NCBI GenBank assembly: GCA_016872155.1
Contig: VHBB01000002.1
Coordinates: 1 to 64,000 of the forward strand
From: Sphingomonadales bacterium
GTDB taxonomy: Bacteria > Bacteroidota > Bacteroidia > Chitinophagales > Chitinophagaceae
Length of the DNA stretch: 64,000 nucleotides
Direction: 5' to 3'
Shown here piece by piece: positions 1-8,247 of this stretch. The translations under genes and the position numbers were made by a program. Position 1 is the stretch's first letter, and the number at the start of each line of letters is the position of its first letter. The notes under the pieces are model-generated. The model worked only from the letters and a program-made list of their open reading frames with translations, did not search any database and was not told the DNA's origin.

Positions 1-20
1 GCTGGCGGGCGATTCATCGA

Positions 21-55
21 AAAATAAAAAAGCCGATTCATCAAAGAATCGGCTT
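21..55 (-). terminator. Rho-independent terminator of the tRNA-Leu gene
   Basis: A perfect 10-bp inverted repeat (30-39 with 46-55) with a 6-base loop is followed, in the leftward direction, by a T-rich run (complement of 21-31). It sits 13 bases past the 3' end of the leftward tRNA gene, as expected for its terminator. Confidence 0.9.
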
Positions 56-68
56 CAGTTCAATAAAG

Positions 69-150
69 TGCCCAGGACTGGATTCGAACCAGCACACCTC
101 GCGGCGCCGCCACCTGAAGACGGTGCGTCTACCAATTTCGCCACCTGGGC
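69..150 (-). tRNA. tRNA-Leu (anticodon CAG)
   Basis: Read leftward, the sequence folds as a tRNA. The acceptor stem GCCCAGG pairs with CCTGGGC and is followed by discriminator A. The D arm contains TTGGTAGACGC and the T arm contains GGTTCGAATCC. The anticodon stem CCGTC/GGCGG closes the loop TTCAGGT, which places CAG at positions 34-36 and decodes CUG leucine codons. A short variable stem (GCGGCGCCGC region) fits a class II tRNA, as expected for leucine. The 3' CCA is not encoded (the next bases are CTT), so it must be added after transcription; a CCA-adding-type enzyme gene lies at 5287-6732. Confidence 0.96.
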
Positions 151-190
151 GGGGCAGCAAAGCTAGGGTAAAAAGGGTATTGACCCAACA

Positions 191-2584
191 CTACGGGCAA
201 TTGGCTTGCAGGTACTGAGAAGCACCGGGAAAATTACGACTCGCGGCTACCTGCATAGTAGCACAAGCCGCTGCTTTTTGGCCTAAGAGACCAAGGCAAA
301 GTGCTTTAAAATAATACGACTTGGCATCTCGGGCGGTCCCCATTGCAATCACCTTATCAAAATATTCAATGGCTTTGTCGTAGCGTTGCAGGGCATGATA
401 GCACATGCCAACATTTTCAACATTGGCGTAATCGTATGGATTAATCTCGATGGTTTTCTTAAAACCTTCGAGTGCTCCTTGGTAGTTGCGCTGTAAAAAC
501 GCTGCACTGGCAGCATCAAAAAAGGGCTTAGAGCGAATCGAAGAAAGGTTTTGCTTTCGCGATAAGATATCAGGATCTTGCGGAAATCGCGCTATGGCAC
601 TATCGACCAGTGCGGCGTACCGCGTCTCCGAAAGACGACCGGCGGTGGTAATGGCTGCCAGGTAGCTACTCCAGGTCCAAGGTTCGTTGCGCAATTTTGC
701 CGTGGTCTGAAACGTGGCTTCAATGCCCGCACTGTCTTTTCGCTCGGCCAGCAGTTGATTTAATAGTACATAGTTGTTGCGAACCCGGGGCCGATAGTTA
801 TGCGCTATACGGGCCCAATGCAAAGCGCTGTCTTTGTTATTGAGTTGTAAATGACACTGAGCGGTAAAAAATTCGTTGATCGAAAGATAAGGGCTCTCTT
901 GGCGGCACTGGTGTAGCAGAGCCAGGGCCTCGTTGTATTTTTTTGCTTTAATTAAGTAGCGGCTTTTAATAAGGGTAACAGGAAAACAAAACGCATTAAG
1001 GTTCGGAATGCTGGGAAGCTCCTGATTTACTTTTTCGAACTCCAGTTTAGGTTCGGCTTGTAGCATATCTTGATTGATCTCGTACTGGGCCTGCATCGAT
1101 TCAAAGACCTTGCCATTAAAAAAGCCAGAGAATAAAAGGGCCGCACTGGCAATGATCGCATAGCCGATCAGTTGTAAGCGGGTGGTGGGTCGGAGTTGTA
1201 CGGGCTGTTGTGTAGCCAGGGCCCGTTGTTCTTGATAGGCTAGTCGTAGTTGTACCACCAGTGCCAATACAAAGGCCAAAAAGAATTGCATAACCGGCCT
1301 TTCGACCGGAAAGTTAAAACTGGCATCGGTAAAATAGCTGGCTAGCGCCAGGGTAGCAGTAAGGGCTGGCAAAAAAAGCGAAGGGGTAAGTAAACTCAGT
1401 AAGAGGTAGAGCAGCCATACGCTGGCGACGATAAAGAGTGAGAGGTAGAGCATTCCTCCCAGCCAACCGGTGTCGGCAGTCATCTCTAAAAAGTCGTTAT
1501 GAGAGTGATAAGCGACAAAAAGTTCATCAATCGTTTCTCTCTCGTAAGGAATGGAGGCCAGCTTCCAATTGCCATAACCTGCTCCCCGAATGGGATGTTT
1601 TTTGATATAGTCGATTGCGCTGAGCCAGAGATTGGTTCGACCGCTCGTTTCAAAGGTGATTGTCTTTGCTCGCTCTGCCACCGTATTATAACCCGTGGGC
1701 GCCTCTTGCAGATCCATTGCGCCTTTTAAAACTGCATTCGAAATAAAAAACCCGATCACGATGGGTAGTAGAGACCAGGCCAGTTGTCCGGTTGCGGCCG
1801 CGCGGTTCTTGGTGCGCAGGGCATTAAGTGCTACAAAGCAGATCAGTAAAAAAAGTTGAGCACCGACCGACACAAAAGAGGCGCGGGCATTAACGATAGC
1901 AATGGCACTAATGGCCAACACCAATACGATCGATAGCAAATAGCGAAGCCATCCTTTTGTTTGCCAAAGGGCATACAGGGTAAACGAGAGTTTGATGGCA
2001 AGGGTGGCTGCTAAAATATTTTTATTGCCGGTATTAACCTTTATGTTACTAATTACGCTGTCAAAAGCAGTGCCCTCATTGATCCCTTTATAAAATTGAC
2101 TAATGACTTCGAGCGATTGAAAAAGCAGCAACAGCGCAAAGAAATAGGCCAAGGGTTTGAGCAGGTGCAGTCGGCCGCAAAAAAGTAACCCGATCTGAAA
2201 ATACATGAGTACCGTGGTCAGAAGCCTTGCATACACCACCATCGATTCAATCCGATTGATGGCTCCTAAAACAGACAGGCCGGCCACGAGCGTAAAACCC
2301 AGCAACAACAAGGTGAGCAGTGAGTGGGTAAGAGTGCCCAGCTGCGCTTGCACCCGGTCTTTACCTAGGGTAAAAAGATAGAGACCCGAGGCCACATGCA
2401 CCAGCGATAAGTAAAGCCACTGCGCGCCCATTACATCGGCCCCTTCTAGCGGGGGTACAAAATCGACCAAGGCATAGAGGGCAATCAGCAGTAAGGCAGG
2501 CAGCTCTGCGCTACTGTACCAGGGGGCGGCCGTTATCTTTTTGGGGGCCGCGGGTTGCGATGCGGGGGAACTACTTTTTTTCAA
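191..2584 (-). CDS. O-antigen ligase/polymerase family membrane protein with C-terminal TPRs
   Basis: A 797-residue protein. About 12 hydrophobic segments fill residues 20-480, and the periplasmic-loop signature of the Wzy_C/O-antigen ligase family is present: GRTNLWL near residue 320, GAGYGNW, and HSHNDFLEM near 362. Residues 550-797 are soluble and contain tetratricopeptide-like repeats (for example NVGMCYHALQRYDKAIEYF). The family transfers or polymerises undecaprenyl-linked glycans at the periplasmic face of the inner membrane; the acceptor here is unknown. The only in-frame start after the upstream stop is TTG at 2584. The LuxE-like gene ends 28 bases upstream on the same strand, so the two are probably co-transcribed. 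No other glycan-assembly genes are nearby. Confidence 0.8.
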   Translation of the reverse strand: MKKSSSPASQPAAPKKITAAPWYSSAELPALLLIALYALVDFVPPLEGADVMGAQWLYLSLVHVASGLYLFTLGKDRVQAQLGTLTHSLLTLLLLGFTLVAGLSVLGAINRIESMVVYARLLTTVLMYFQIGLLFCGRLHLLKPLAYFFALLLLFQSLEVISQFYKGINEGTAFDSVISNIKVNTGNKNILAATLAIKLSFTLYALWQTKGWLRYLLSIVLVLAISAIAIVNARASFVSVGAQLFLLICFVALNALRTKNRAAATGQLAWSLLPIVIGFFISNAVLKGAMDLQEAPTGYNTVAERAKTITFETSGRTNLWLSAIDYIKKHPIRGAGYGNWKLASIPYERETIDELFVAYHSHNDFLEMTADTGWLGGMLYLSLFIVASVWLLYLLLSLLTPSLFLPALTATLALASYFTDASFNFPVERPVMQFFLAFVLALVVQLRLAYQEQRALATQQPVQLRPTTRLQLIGYAIIASAALLFSGFFNGKVFESMQAQYEINQDMLQAEPKLEFEKVNQELPSIPNLNAFCFPVTLIKSRYLIKAKKYNEALALLHQCRQESPYLSINEFFTAQCHLQLNNKDSALHWARIAHNYRPRVRNNYVLLNQLLAERKDSAGIEATFQTTAKLRNEPWTWSSYLAAITTAGRLSETRYAALVDSAIARFPQDPDILSRKQNLSSIRSKPFFDAASAAFLQRNYQGALEGFKKTIEINPYDYANVENVGMCYHALQRYDKAIEYFDKVIAMGTARDAKSYYFKALCLGLLGQKAAACATMQVAASRNFPGASQYLQANCP

Positions 2585-2612
2585 GACAACAAATTACAAA
2601 CTTTTAAAAATA

Positions 2613-3626
2613 TCAAACGGTCATCAGACTACATCCTCGAAGGGCCGCAAAATCGATCCTTCCTTTTACCTCGAATTTTCCGTCGGCATGTACAAAGCCA
2701 CAGTCTTCGGTAGCAATAAAACAACAAGAGTCAATATTGGCCAGATCAATAATGTTCAGTGCGCCCGTACCCTGGGCATGCACGGCTAACGGATCGTACT
2801 CTTCGCGTACCGAAACACGCATCCAGGGCGGTGCCTGAAAAATTCCGTTGCCTGTAGACCAACCCTGCGAAAGCAGCTCGGTCATTCCGTACTCAGCATA
2901 AACGGCCGGTAGGGTAAATGCCTGTTGTAAACGTTCGTGCAGCTCTTCACGGGTCAGTTCGGAGCCGCGCCCCTTCATGCCACCGGTTTCAATAAGGGTG
3001 GTGTGTCGCAGGGGCATCGGCGAATGGCTCGCAAAGTCGAGTAGGGCAAAGCTGACTCCCAGCAGCAGGGTAGGTTGTTGTTGTTGCTCCAGAGACAAAA
3101 GGGTGTCTCGCAGCTTGTCTAGTTCATGCAAATAAAATCCGCTTTTTTCGTGCCCGCTTAGCTCAATTAGATGACTGGCCATATAGACCAGCGAAGAATT
3201 TTTTCTTTCTAGATACGACGGAAGCAGTGCCAACACACACCACTGCGAGGGGACCCCAAATTCTCGGGTAAAGCCTTGTAAAAAACTGCTTTTGTAGAGT
3301 GATGGGTCGACTACCCGGTGTACAGAGGGAATGGGTTGGGTGGTGCCACTACTTTCAAATAGCAGGGGCTCGGTGTTGGACTCCACCTTGCTGGCAGCAC
3401 TTACCACCCGGGCGGTCTTAAAAAAGCTAATGGGCAAAAAAGGGATCTGTAGTAGCGATCGAACCGCGGCGGGATCGACCCCGAGGGCATCTACAAAAGC
3501 GCGATAGACGGGGTTTAGTTGATATTGATAGCTAAACGCCTCCAGCGCCAGCATTTCGAACAGGTCTGGGGTCTGCTCAAAGATCTTAACATTCCATTGC
3601 GCTCTTATCTCGGTTAGTCGTTGCAA
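2613..3626 (-). CDS. LuxE-like acyl-protein synthetase / adenylate-forming protein
   Basis: About 337 residues, resembling the LuxE acyl-protein synthetase family, which activates acyl chains as acyl-AMP and passes them to a protein thiol. Visible adenylate-forming motifs are FESSGTT near residue 90 and AEYGMTELLSQ near residue 245; the N-terminal region FSYQYQLNPVYRAFVDALG is also typical. No in-frame ATG lies near the conserved N-terminus. TTG at 3626 gives the expected length, while the longer open frame to 3983 runs antisense through the neighbouring lipoprotein gene and is unlikely. The gene precedes the O-antigen ligase-like gene with a 28-base gap. No luxC or luxD partner is present, so the acyl substrate is unknown. 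The exact start is uncertain. Confidence 0.72.
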   Translation of the reverse strand: MQRLTEIRAQWNVKIFEQTPDLFEMLALEAFSYQYQLNPVYRAFVDALGVDPAAVRSLLQIPFLPISFFKTARVVSAASKVESNTEPLLFESSGTTQPIPSVHRVVDPSLYKSSFLQGFTREFGVPSQWCVLALLPSYLERKNSSLVYMASHLIELSGHEKSGFYLHELDKLRDTLLSLEQQQQPTLLLGVSFALLDFASHSPMPLRHTTLIETGGMKGRGSELTREELHERLQQAFTLPAVYAEYGMTELLSQGWSTGNGIFQAPPWMRVSVREEYDPLAVHAQGTGALNIIDLANIDSCCFIATEDCGFVHADGKFEVKGRIDFAALRGCSLMTV

Positions 3627-3632
3627 ATGCTG

Positions 3633-3640
3633 TATTTTTG
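3633..3640 (+). promoter_or_regulatory. Bacteroidota-type -7 box for the lipoprotein gene
   Basis: TATTTTTG matches the TAnnTTTG consensus and lies 16 bases before the ATG at 3657. No convincing -33 TTG is visible at the usual spacing. The box sits between divergent genes. Confidence 0.5.
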
Positions 3641-3656
3641 AGATGTACGGTACGGT

Positions 3657-4112
3657 ATGAGAAACAATATTCTTTTTGTGTTGTCGATGGTTTTGTTGTC
3701 TTTCGCTTGCAACAAAGATAAGTTTACCAGCGAACCGCAGGTGCAGATCAACTCTATTCAACCCTCGATGGTGGTTAGTGGAAACGTCATTAAACTGCTG
3801 GCCAATTATACCGATCAAGAGGGCGATATCGATTCTATCTACATTGTGTACAAATGGTTCAATGCTGCGGGTAGTACGCGTGCCGATACCTTGCAGCGTT
3901 TTCCCATCAACAGACTGGGACTTCCCGGAGCCCTTCGCAAGGCCGACATTCAACTTCAATTCGAGTACAACACCTATAATCAACCCGATCTGCTCACCTT
4001 GCCCGGTGTGCTTCGTGATACAACGGCCAGTTTTGGTCTGGTATTGATCGACAAGACCCGTAAAAGAAGTAACTATAGTGAGTCGGCCCGCATTCGTCTG
4101 CGGCGCCCCTGA
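3657..4112 (+). CDS. Small predicted lipoprotein
   Basis: 151 residues. An N-terminal signal sequence ends in LLSFAC, a plausible lipobox with Cys18 as the lipidation site, so the protein is probably anchored in a membrane of the envelope. The rest is soluble, beta-rich in appearance and Ig-like in style (a GNVIKLLANYTDQEGDIDSI stretch). I do not recognise a named family. A TAnnTTTG box lies 16 bases before the ATG. The M42 peptidase gene begins 25 bases after the stop, so both may share a transcript. Confidence 0.75.
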   Translation: MRNNILFVLSMVLLSFACNKDKFTSEPQVQINSIQPSMVVSGNVIKLLANYTDQEGDIDSIYIVYKWFNAAGSTRADTLQRFPINRLGLPGALRKADIQLQFEYNTYNQPDLLTLPGVLRDTTASFGLVLIDKTRKRSNYSESARIRLRRP

Positions 4113-4137
4113 TCCATTTACCTATAACCCTGTACCC

Positions 4138-5253
4138 ATGGCAAAGATTACCAAAAAGGCATCTTCCCGTTCTATTCTTAACAACGACTCCTTTGCGTTT
4201 TTTAAAAGCTATATCAACAATGCTTCTCCGGTAGGCTTTGAGACCTGGGGGCAAAAACTTTGGCTCGATTACCTAAAACCCTATGTAGATGCGCAATTTG
4301 TAGATCCGTATGGTACGGCAGTGGGGGTCATCAATCCTACGCATCCCTTTAAGGTGGTTATAGAGGCACATGCCGATGAGATCAGTTGGTTCGTCAATTA
4401 TATTACGGCCGATGGATTGCTGTACTTAAAAAGAAACGGCGGGGTCGATCACCAGACTGCTCCTGCCTCTCGGGTCATAATTCATGGCAAGAAAGGTCCG
4501 GTCAAAGCGGTCTTTGGATGGCCTGCCATTCACACAAGGCTGGGGGCGCCCGAACAAAAGGAACCCAGCCCCCGCACCGATAACTTGTGGCTCGATTGCG
4601 GCGCCCGTTCAAAAAAAGAAGTTCAACAACTCGGTATTCATATTGGAGCGGTGGTAACCTACCAAGACGGTTTCGACGAACTGGCCAATGGCAATTATAT
4701 TGGCCGTGCTTTCGATAATCGTATCGGCGGGTTCATTATTGCCGAGGGAGCCAGGCTGCTCAAGCAAAACAAAAAGAAACTTCCGTACGGGCTCTATGTG
4801 GTCAATGCGGTGCAAGAAGAGATCGGCTTGCGCGGGGCCGAGATGATCGCCCGTCGCATTAAACCCAATATTGCGGTGGTGACCGATGTAACGCACGATA
4901 CAACCACTCCGCTAATCAATAAAAATATTGAAGGGGATGTGGCCACCGGTAAAGGTCCTTCGCTTTCGTATGCGCCGGCCGTGCACAATAAATTGCTCGG
5001 TATCGTCGAAAAAATCGCCGAACAAAAAAAGATCCCGATTCAATGGAGAGCGCTCAGTCGCAGCACCGGAACCGATACCGATTCTTTTGCATACTCCAAC
5101 GATGGTTGTCCGTCGGTGCTGATCTCTATTCCTCTTCGCTACATGCATACTACGGTAGAGATGCTTCACCGCGACGATATCGAAAACACCATTCGCCTTA
5201 TGTACGAGACGCTGTTGCAGCTTAGTCCCAAAACCAATCTCAACTATCTCTAA
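4138..5253 (+). CDS. M42 family metallopeptidase (aminopeptidase)
   Basis: 371 residues from ATG 4138; the open frame reaches further upstream but would overlap the lipoprotein gene. This is a cytoplasmic co-catalytic metallopeptidase of the M42 family (glutamyl/deblocking aminopeptidase, TET-like assemblies). Expected metal and catalytic residues are visible: His78 in IEAHADEIS, Asp193 in AFDNRIGG, Glu227-Glu228 in VQEEIGLRG, Asp250 in VVTDVTHD and His337 in YMHTTVEM. The family removes N-terminal residues from peptides, and some members were once called endoglucanases. No signal peptide is seen. Confidence 0.9.
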   Translation: MAKITKKASSRSILNNDSFAFFKSYINNASPVGFETWGQKLWLDYLKPYVDAQFVDPYGTAVGVINPTHPFKVVIEAHADEISWFVNYITADGLLYLKRNGGVDHQTAPASRVIIHGKKGPVKAVFGWPAIHTRLGAPEQKEPSPRTDNLWLDCGARSKKEVQQLGIHIGAVVTYQDGFDELANGNYIGRAFDNRIGGFIIAEGARLLKQNKKKLPYGLYVVNAVQEEIGLRGAEMIARRIKPNIAVVTDVTHDTTTPLINKNIEGDVATGKGPSLSYAPAVHNKLLGIVEKIAEQKKIPIQWRALSRSTGTDTDSFAYSNDGCPSVLISIPLRYMHTTVEMLHRDDIENTIRLMYETLLQLSPKTNLNYL

Positions 5254-5273
5254 GGCACTTGCGGGCCGTGCAG

Positions 5274-5281
5274 TACCTTTG
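5274..5281 (+). promoter_or_regulatory. -7 promoter box, leaderless spacing
   Basis: TACCTTTG is a perfect TAnnTTTG box that ends five bases before the GTG start at 5287. Transcription starting at the usual distance would begin at or next to the start codon. Confidence 0.65.
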
Positions 5282-5286
5282 CACCC

Positions 5287-6732
5287 GTGGATATCAATTG
5301 TACCCAACAAGAACAGGCCTTGCTTCGACAAGTGGCAAGCGCAGCCGAATCCCTGCACAGAGAAACCTATCTGGTAGGGGGATTTGTGCGCGATAAATTG
5401 TTGGGTCGCCCTACCACCGATATCGATTTTGTTTGTGTAGGTGACGCGCTCGAGCTGGCGGCCGCCGTGGCTTCAGGCTTTCGGCCGAAGCCCCCTGTCG
5501 ATTTTTTTAAAACGTTTGGAACGGCTCATTTTTTTCTTCGCCCTTCGGCTCCCGACCAGTTGCCCTACGATCTGGAATTTGTTGGCGCCCGCAAAGAAAG
5601 TTATCAGCCCAGCTCTCGCAAGCCCAGTGTAGAGCCCGGTACGATCAGCGACGATCAGCTGCGTCGCGATTTTACCATCAATGCACTGGCCATTAGTTTA
5701 AACCCGGCTAACTACGGACAACTCATCGATCCGTTCGGTGGTGTCGGCGATCTCGATAAAGGAATCATCAGAACACCATTATCGCCCGATACTACGTTTA
5801 GTGACGATCCGCTACGGATGATGCGGGCCATTCGCTTCGCAACCCAGTTAGGATTTAGCATTGAGCCCGGCACCTGGCAGGGCATTGTAGACAATGCAGC
5901 GCGTATTCGCATCATCTCGCAAGAGCGCATTACCGACGAACTCAACAAGATCATCGAGGCTAAGGTTCCTTCGGTGGGGTTCGATCTGCTTTATAAAAGT
6001 GGGTTGTTGCAGTTGATCTTTCCGCAGTTGGTTGCGCTCGCCGGCGCCGAATACAAAGACGGGCAGGGGCACAAAGATAATTTTTATCATACCCTGCAAG
6101 TGCTCGACAATGTGGCTGCGGTCAGCACCGATCGCTGGCTTCGCTGGGCCGCCCTGCTTCACGATATTGCCAAGCCGGCTACCAAGCGTTTCGAAGAAGG
6201 ACATGGCTGGACCTTTCATGGGCACGAAGTGGTGGGTGGTCGAATGGTGCCCAAGATCTTTACCGCACTCAAGCTGCCCCTTAACGAAAAGATGAAGTTC
6301 GTTCGCAAGCTGGTCGAGCTTCATCTGCGCCCCATTAGCCTGACCAAAGAGAATATTACGGACTCGGCCGTGCGAAGACTGCTCTTTGATGCGGGTGATG
6401 ATTTTGAGTCGTTGATGATGCTTTGCGAGGCCGATATAACATCAAAAAACAAGCAGAAGGTAAAGCGGTTTCTCGAGAATTTTCTTTGGGTGCGTCAGCG
6501 CTGCAAAGAGGTAGAAGAAAAAGATCATATCCGCAACTGGCAGCCGCCCATAACCGGAGAATTGATCATGGAGGTCTTTGGTCTTTCTCCTTCCAAACCC
6601 GTGGGTATTATCAAAGATGCCATTAAAGATGCGATGCTCGACGGCGAGATTCCCAATACCTACGAAGCGGCCTATGCGCATATGATCAAGATTGCGGCCG
6701 GCTTGGGCTTTGCACCTGTTACAAGCCGGTAA
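5287..6732 (+). CDS. CCA tRNA nucleotidyltransferase-type protein with HD domain
   Basis: 481 residues. The N-terminal class II nucleotidyltransferase/poly(A) polymerase head domain shows LVGGFVRDKLLGR at residues 30-42 and the metal-binding TDIDFV just after. A second head motif (LRRDFTINALAI) follows near residue 122, then the RNA-binding domain (DDPLRMMRAIRFATQLGF near 178). A C-terminal HD phosphohydrolase domain carries LLHDIAKPAT near 290 and GHE near 315. The family adds or repairs the 3' CCA of tRNAs, matching the CCA-less tRNA gene in this window. The start is GTG at 5287, directly after a promoter box; no ATG lies close by. It stands apart from its neighbours with its own promoter. 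Confidence 0.88.
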   Translation: MDINCTQQEQALLRQVASAAESLHRETYLVGGFVRDKLLGRPTTDIDFVCVGDALELAAAVASGFRPKPPVDFFKTFGTAHFFLRPSAPDQLPYDLEFVGARKESYQPSSRKPSVEPGTISDDQLRRDFTINALAISLNPANYGQLIDPFGGVGDLDKGIIRTPLSPDTTFSDDPLRMMRAIRFATQLGFSIEPGTWQGIVDNAARIRIISQERITDELNKIIEAKVPSVGFDLLYKSGLLQLIFPQLVALAGAEYKDGQGHKDNFYHTLQVLDNVAAVSTDRWLRWAALLHDIAKPATKRFEEGHGWTFHGHEVVGGRMVPKIFTALKLPLNEKMKFVRKLVELHLRPISLTKENITDSAVRRLLFDAGDDFESLMMLCEADITSKNKQKVKRFLENFLWVRQRCKEVEEKDHIRNWQPPITGELIMEVFGLSPSKPVGIIKDAIKDAMLDGEIPNTYEAAYAHMIKIAAGLGFAPVTSR

Positions 6733-6762
6733 TGCCCCCATAGGGGTTCGTCTCAATTATTG

Positions 6763-6770
6763 TAGCTTTG
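6763..6770 (+). promoter_or_regulatory. -7 promoter box, leaderless spacing
   Basis: TAGCTTTG fits TAnnTTTG perfectly and ends six bases before the ATG at 6777. Confidence 0.65.
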
Positions 6771-6776
6771 TGCCTT

Positions 6777-7337
6777 ATGCCAATATTAAAGTTTCGGGCT
6801 TATTTCGAGGATGATGAAACGGTATATCGTGATGTGGCCATTCGGCCCACGCATCATTTTAAGCAATTGCACGAAATGATCCTTAAGGCCTATGAATTCG
6901 ATAGTAAGCACCAGGCTACTTTTTTTCGCAGCAACGATAAGTGGCAGCGCGGACGCGAGATTAGTTTGGCGGTCTATGACAAGTCCTATCAGGCTCCTCC
7001 CTTGCTAATGGAAGAGACGCCGATCGGCTCCGAGATCAAGGGGCCTAACCAGCGATTTATTTATGTGTATGATTTCGAGAAGAACTGGAACTTTTTGGTC
7101 GAACTAATTCAGATAAGCAAAGAAGAAGATTCCGCGCTTTCGTATCCGGTTATTACGCGCACCGAGGGATTGGCCCCGAGCCAATACGGAACCAAGGCAC
7201 TGCTTGGCGAAAAGTTTGCCGATATAGAAGAAAAGTATGACCTCTCCGGAAGCGAAGAGGGATTTGGAGAAAAGGATGAAGAAGGAGAAGATATTGGTTT
7301 CGAAGACGCCGCCGCAGACGAAGAAGAACCTTCGTGA
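6777..7337 (+). CDS. Plasmid pRiA4b ORF-3-like family protein
   Basis: 186 residues from ATG 6777; a TTG nine bases upstream lies inside the promoter box and is rejected. The body (residues 1-150) resembles the pRiA4b ORF-3-like fold (for example LHEMILKAYEFDSKHQATFF and FIYVYDFEKNWNF), a family with no established biochemical function that was first seen on a plasmid. The last 35 residues are strongly acidic (EEGFGEKDEEGEDIGFED). The miaA start follows 13 bases after the stop, suggesting one transcript. Despite the family's history, nothing here indicates a mobile element. Confidence 0.8.
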   Translation: MPILKFRAYFEDDETVYRDVAIRPTHHFKQLHEMILKAYEFDSKHQATFFRSNDKWQRGREISLAVYDKSYQAPPLLMEETPIGSEIKGPNQRFIYVYDFEKNWNFLVELIQISKEEDSALSYPVITRTEGLAPSQYGTKALLGEKFADIEEKYDLSGSEEGFGEKDEEGEDIGFEDAAADEEEPS

Positions 7338-7350
7338 ACAAGCTCCCCTC

Positions 7351-8247
7351 GTGAACAAGCCCGCTCATAGAATTATTGCGATAGCCGGACCCACGGCCGG
7401 GGGAAAGACCGAACTGGCCATTACTGTGGCCACTCATCTAAAAGTACCCATCGTTTCTTTTGACAGCCGTCAGTGCTACCGAGAGCTCTGCATTGGAGTG
7501 GCCAGGCCCACCGCCGAGCAACTGCAACAAGTGCCTCATTTTTTTATTGCCGATCATTCTATCGAAGAGCCGGTTAGTGCGGCCTATTACGAGGCCTATG
7601 CTACCCGACAAGTGGCTGCCCTTACGGCCAAATACGGACAAGTGGTAATGGTAGGTGGAACGGGGCTGTATTGGAAAGCCTTCTGGGAGGGGCTAGATGA
7701 AATTCCAACCATCGATGCCGGGGTAAGGGAGGCTATCTCTATGCAGTACCGGCATCAAGGTATGGAGTGGTTGCAAGCTGCCGTTCGGGCGCAAGATCCG
7801 CTCTTTGCTGCCAGCGGCGAGATGCTCAACCCCCAGCGAATGATGCGGGCCCTCGAGGTGGTTCAATCGACCGGAAAGAGTATTCTGTCTTTTCAAAAAG
7901 GGCGGCACAAGCAACAACCGTATCAGGTGGTGGGTATCGGACTGCAACTGCCCCGCCCCGAACTCAACAAGCGCATAGATGTACGGGTAGAAAAAATGAT
8001 GGCGCAAGGCCTATTGAAAGAGGTTGAATCGTTGATAAAGTATATAAATTTAAATGCTTTAAATACAGTAGGTTATAAAGAGTTATTTGAATATTTACAA
8101 GAGAATATATCACTGGAGCAGGCCGTGGAACAGATCAAGCTGCACACGCGTCAATATGCCAAAAGACAACTAACCTGGTTTACCAAAGATCCATTGTTTA
8201 GATGGGGTAGACCCGACCGACCAGAAGAGATACTGTCTTGGCTTTAA
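7351..8247 (+). CDS. miaA: tRNA dimethylallyltransferase MiaA
   Basis: 298 residues from GTG 7351. This cytoplasmic enzyme transfers a dimethylallyl group to N6 of A37 in tRNAs that read UNN codons. The P-loop GPTAGGKT is at residues 13-20, followed by the conserved SFDSRQCYREL and VGGTGLYWKAF, and a C-terminal NTVGYKELFEYL and TRQYAKRQLTWF. The open frame extends 38 codons upstream inside the previous gene, but family members begin a few residues before the P-loop, so GTG 7351 is preferred. The stop overlaps the stop of convergent pdxJ by four bases. Bases 8031-8112 are strikingly AT-rich for this gene. Confidence 0.95.
   Translation: MNKPAHRIIAIAGPTAGGKTELAITVATHLKVPIVSFDSRQCYRELCIGVARPTAEQLQQVPHFFIADHSIEEPVSAAYYEAYATRQVAALTAKYGQVVMVGGTGLYWKAFWEGLDEIPTIDAGVREAISMQYRHQGMEWLQAAVRAQDPLFAASGEMLNPQRMMRALEVVQSTGKSILSFQKGRHKQQPYQVVGIGLQLPRPELNKRIDVRVEKMMAQGLLKEVESLIKYINLNALNTVGYKELFEYLQENISLEQAVEQIKLHTRQYAKRQLTWFTKDPLFRWGRPDRPEEILSWL

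Noticed and set aside
3627-3983. N-terminal extension of the LuxE-like frame
   Set aside because: It runs antisense through most of the lipoprotein gene and adds sequence with no resemblance to the family.
5848-6324. 158-residue leftward open frame
   Set aside because: Antisense shadow of the nucleotidyltransferase gene, which has all expected motifs.
6777-7337. Sign of a plasmid or insertion element (pRiA4b ORF-3 family name)
   Set aside because: No transposase, inverted repeats or target duplication nearby; the family is common on chromosomes.
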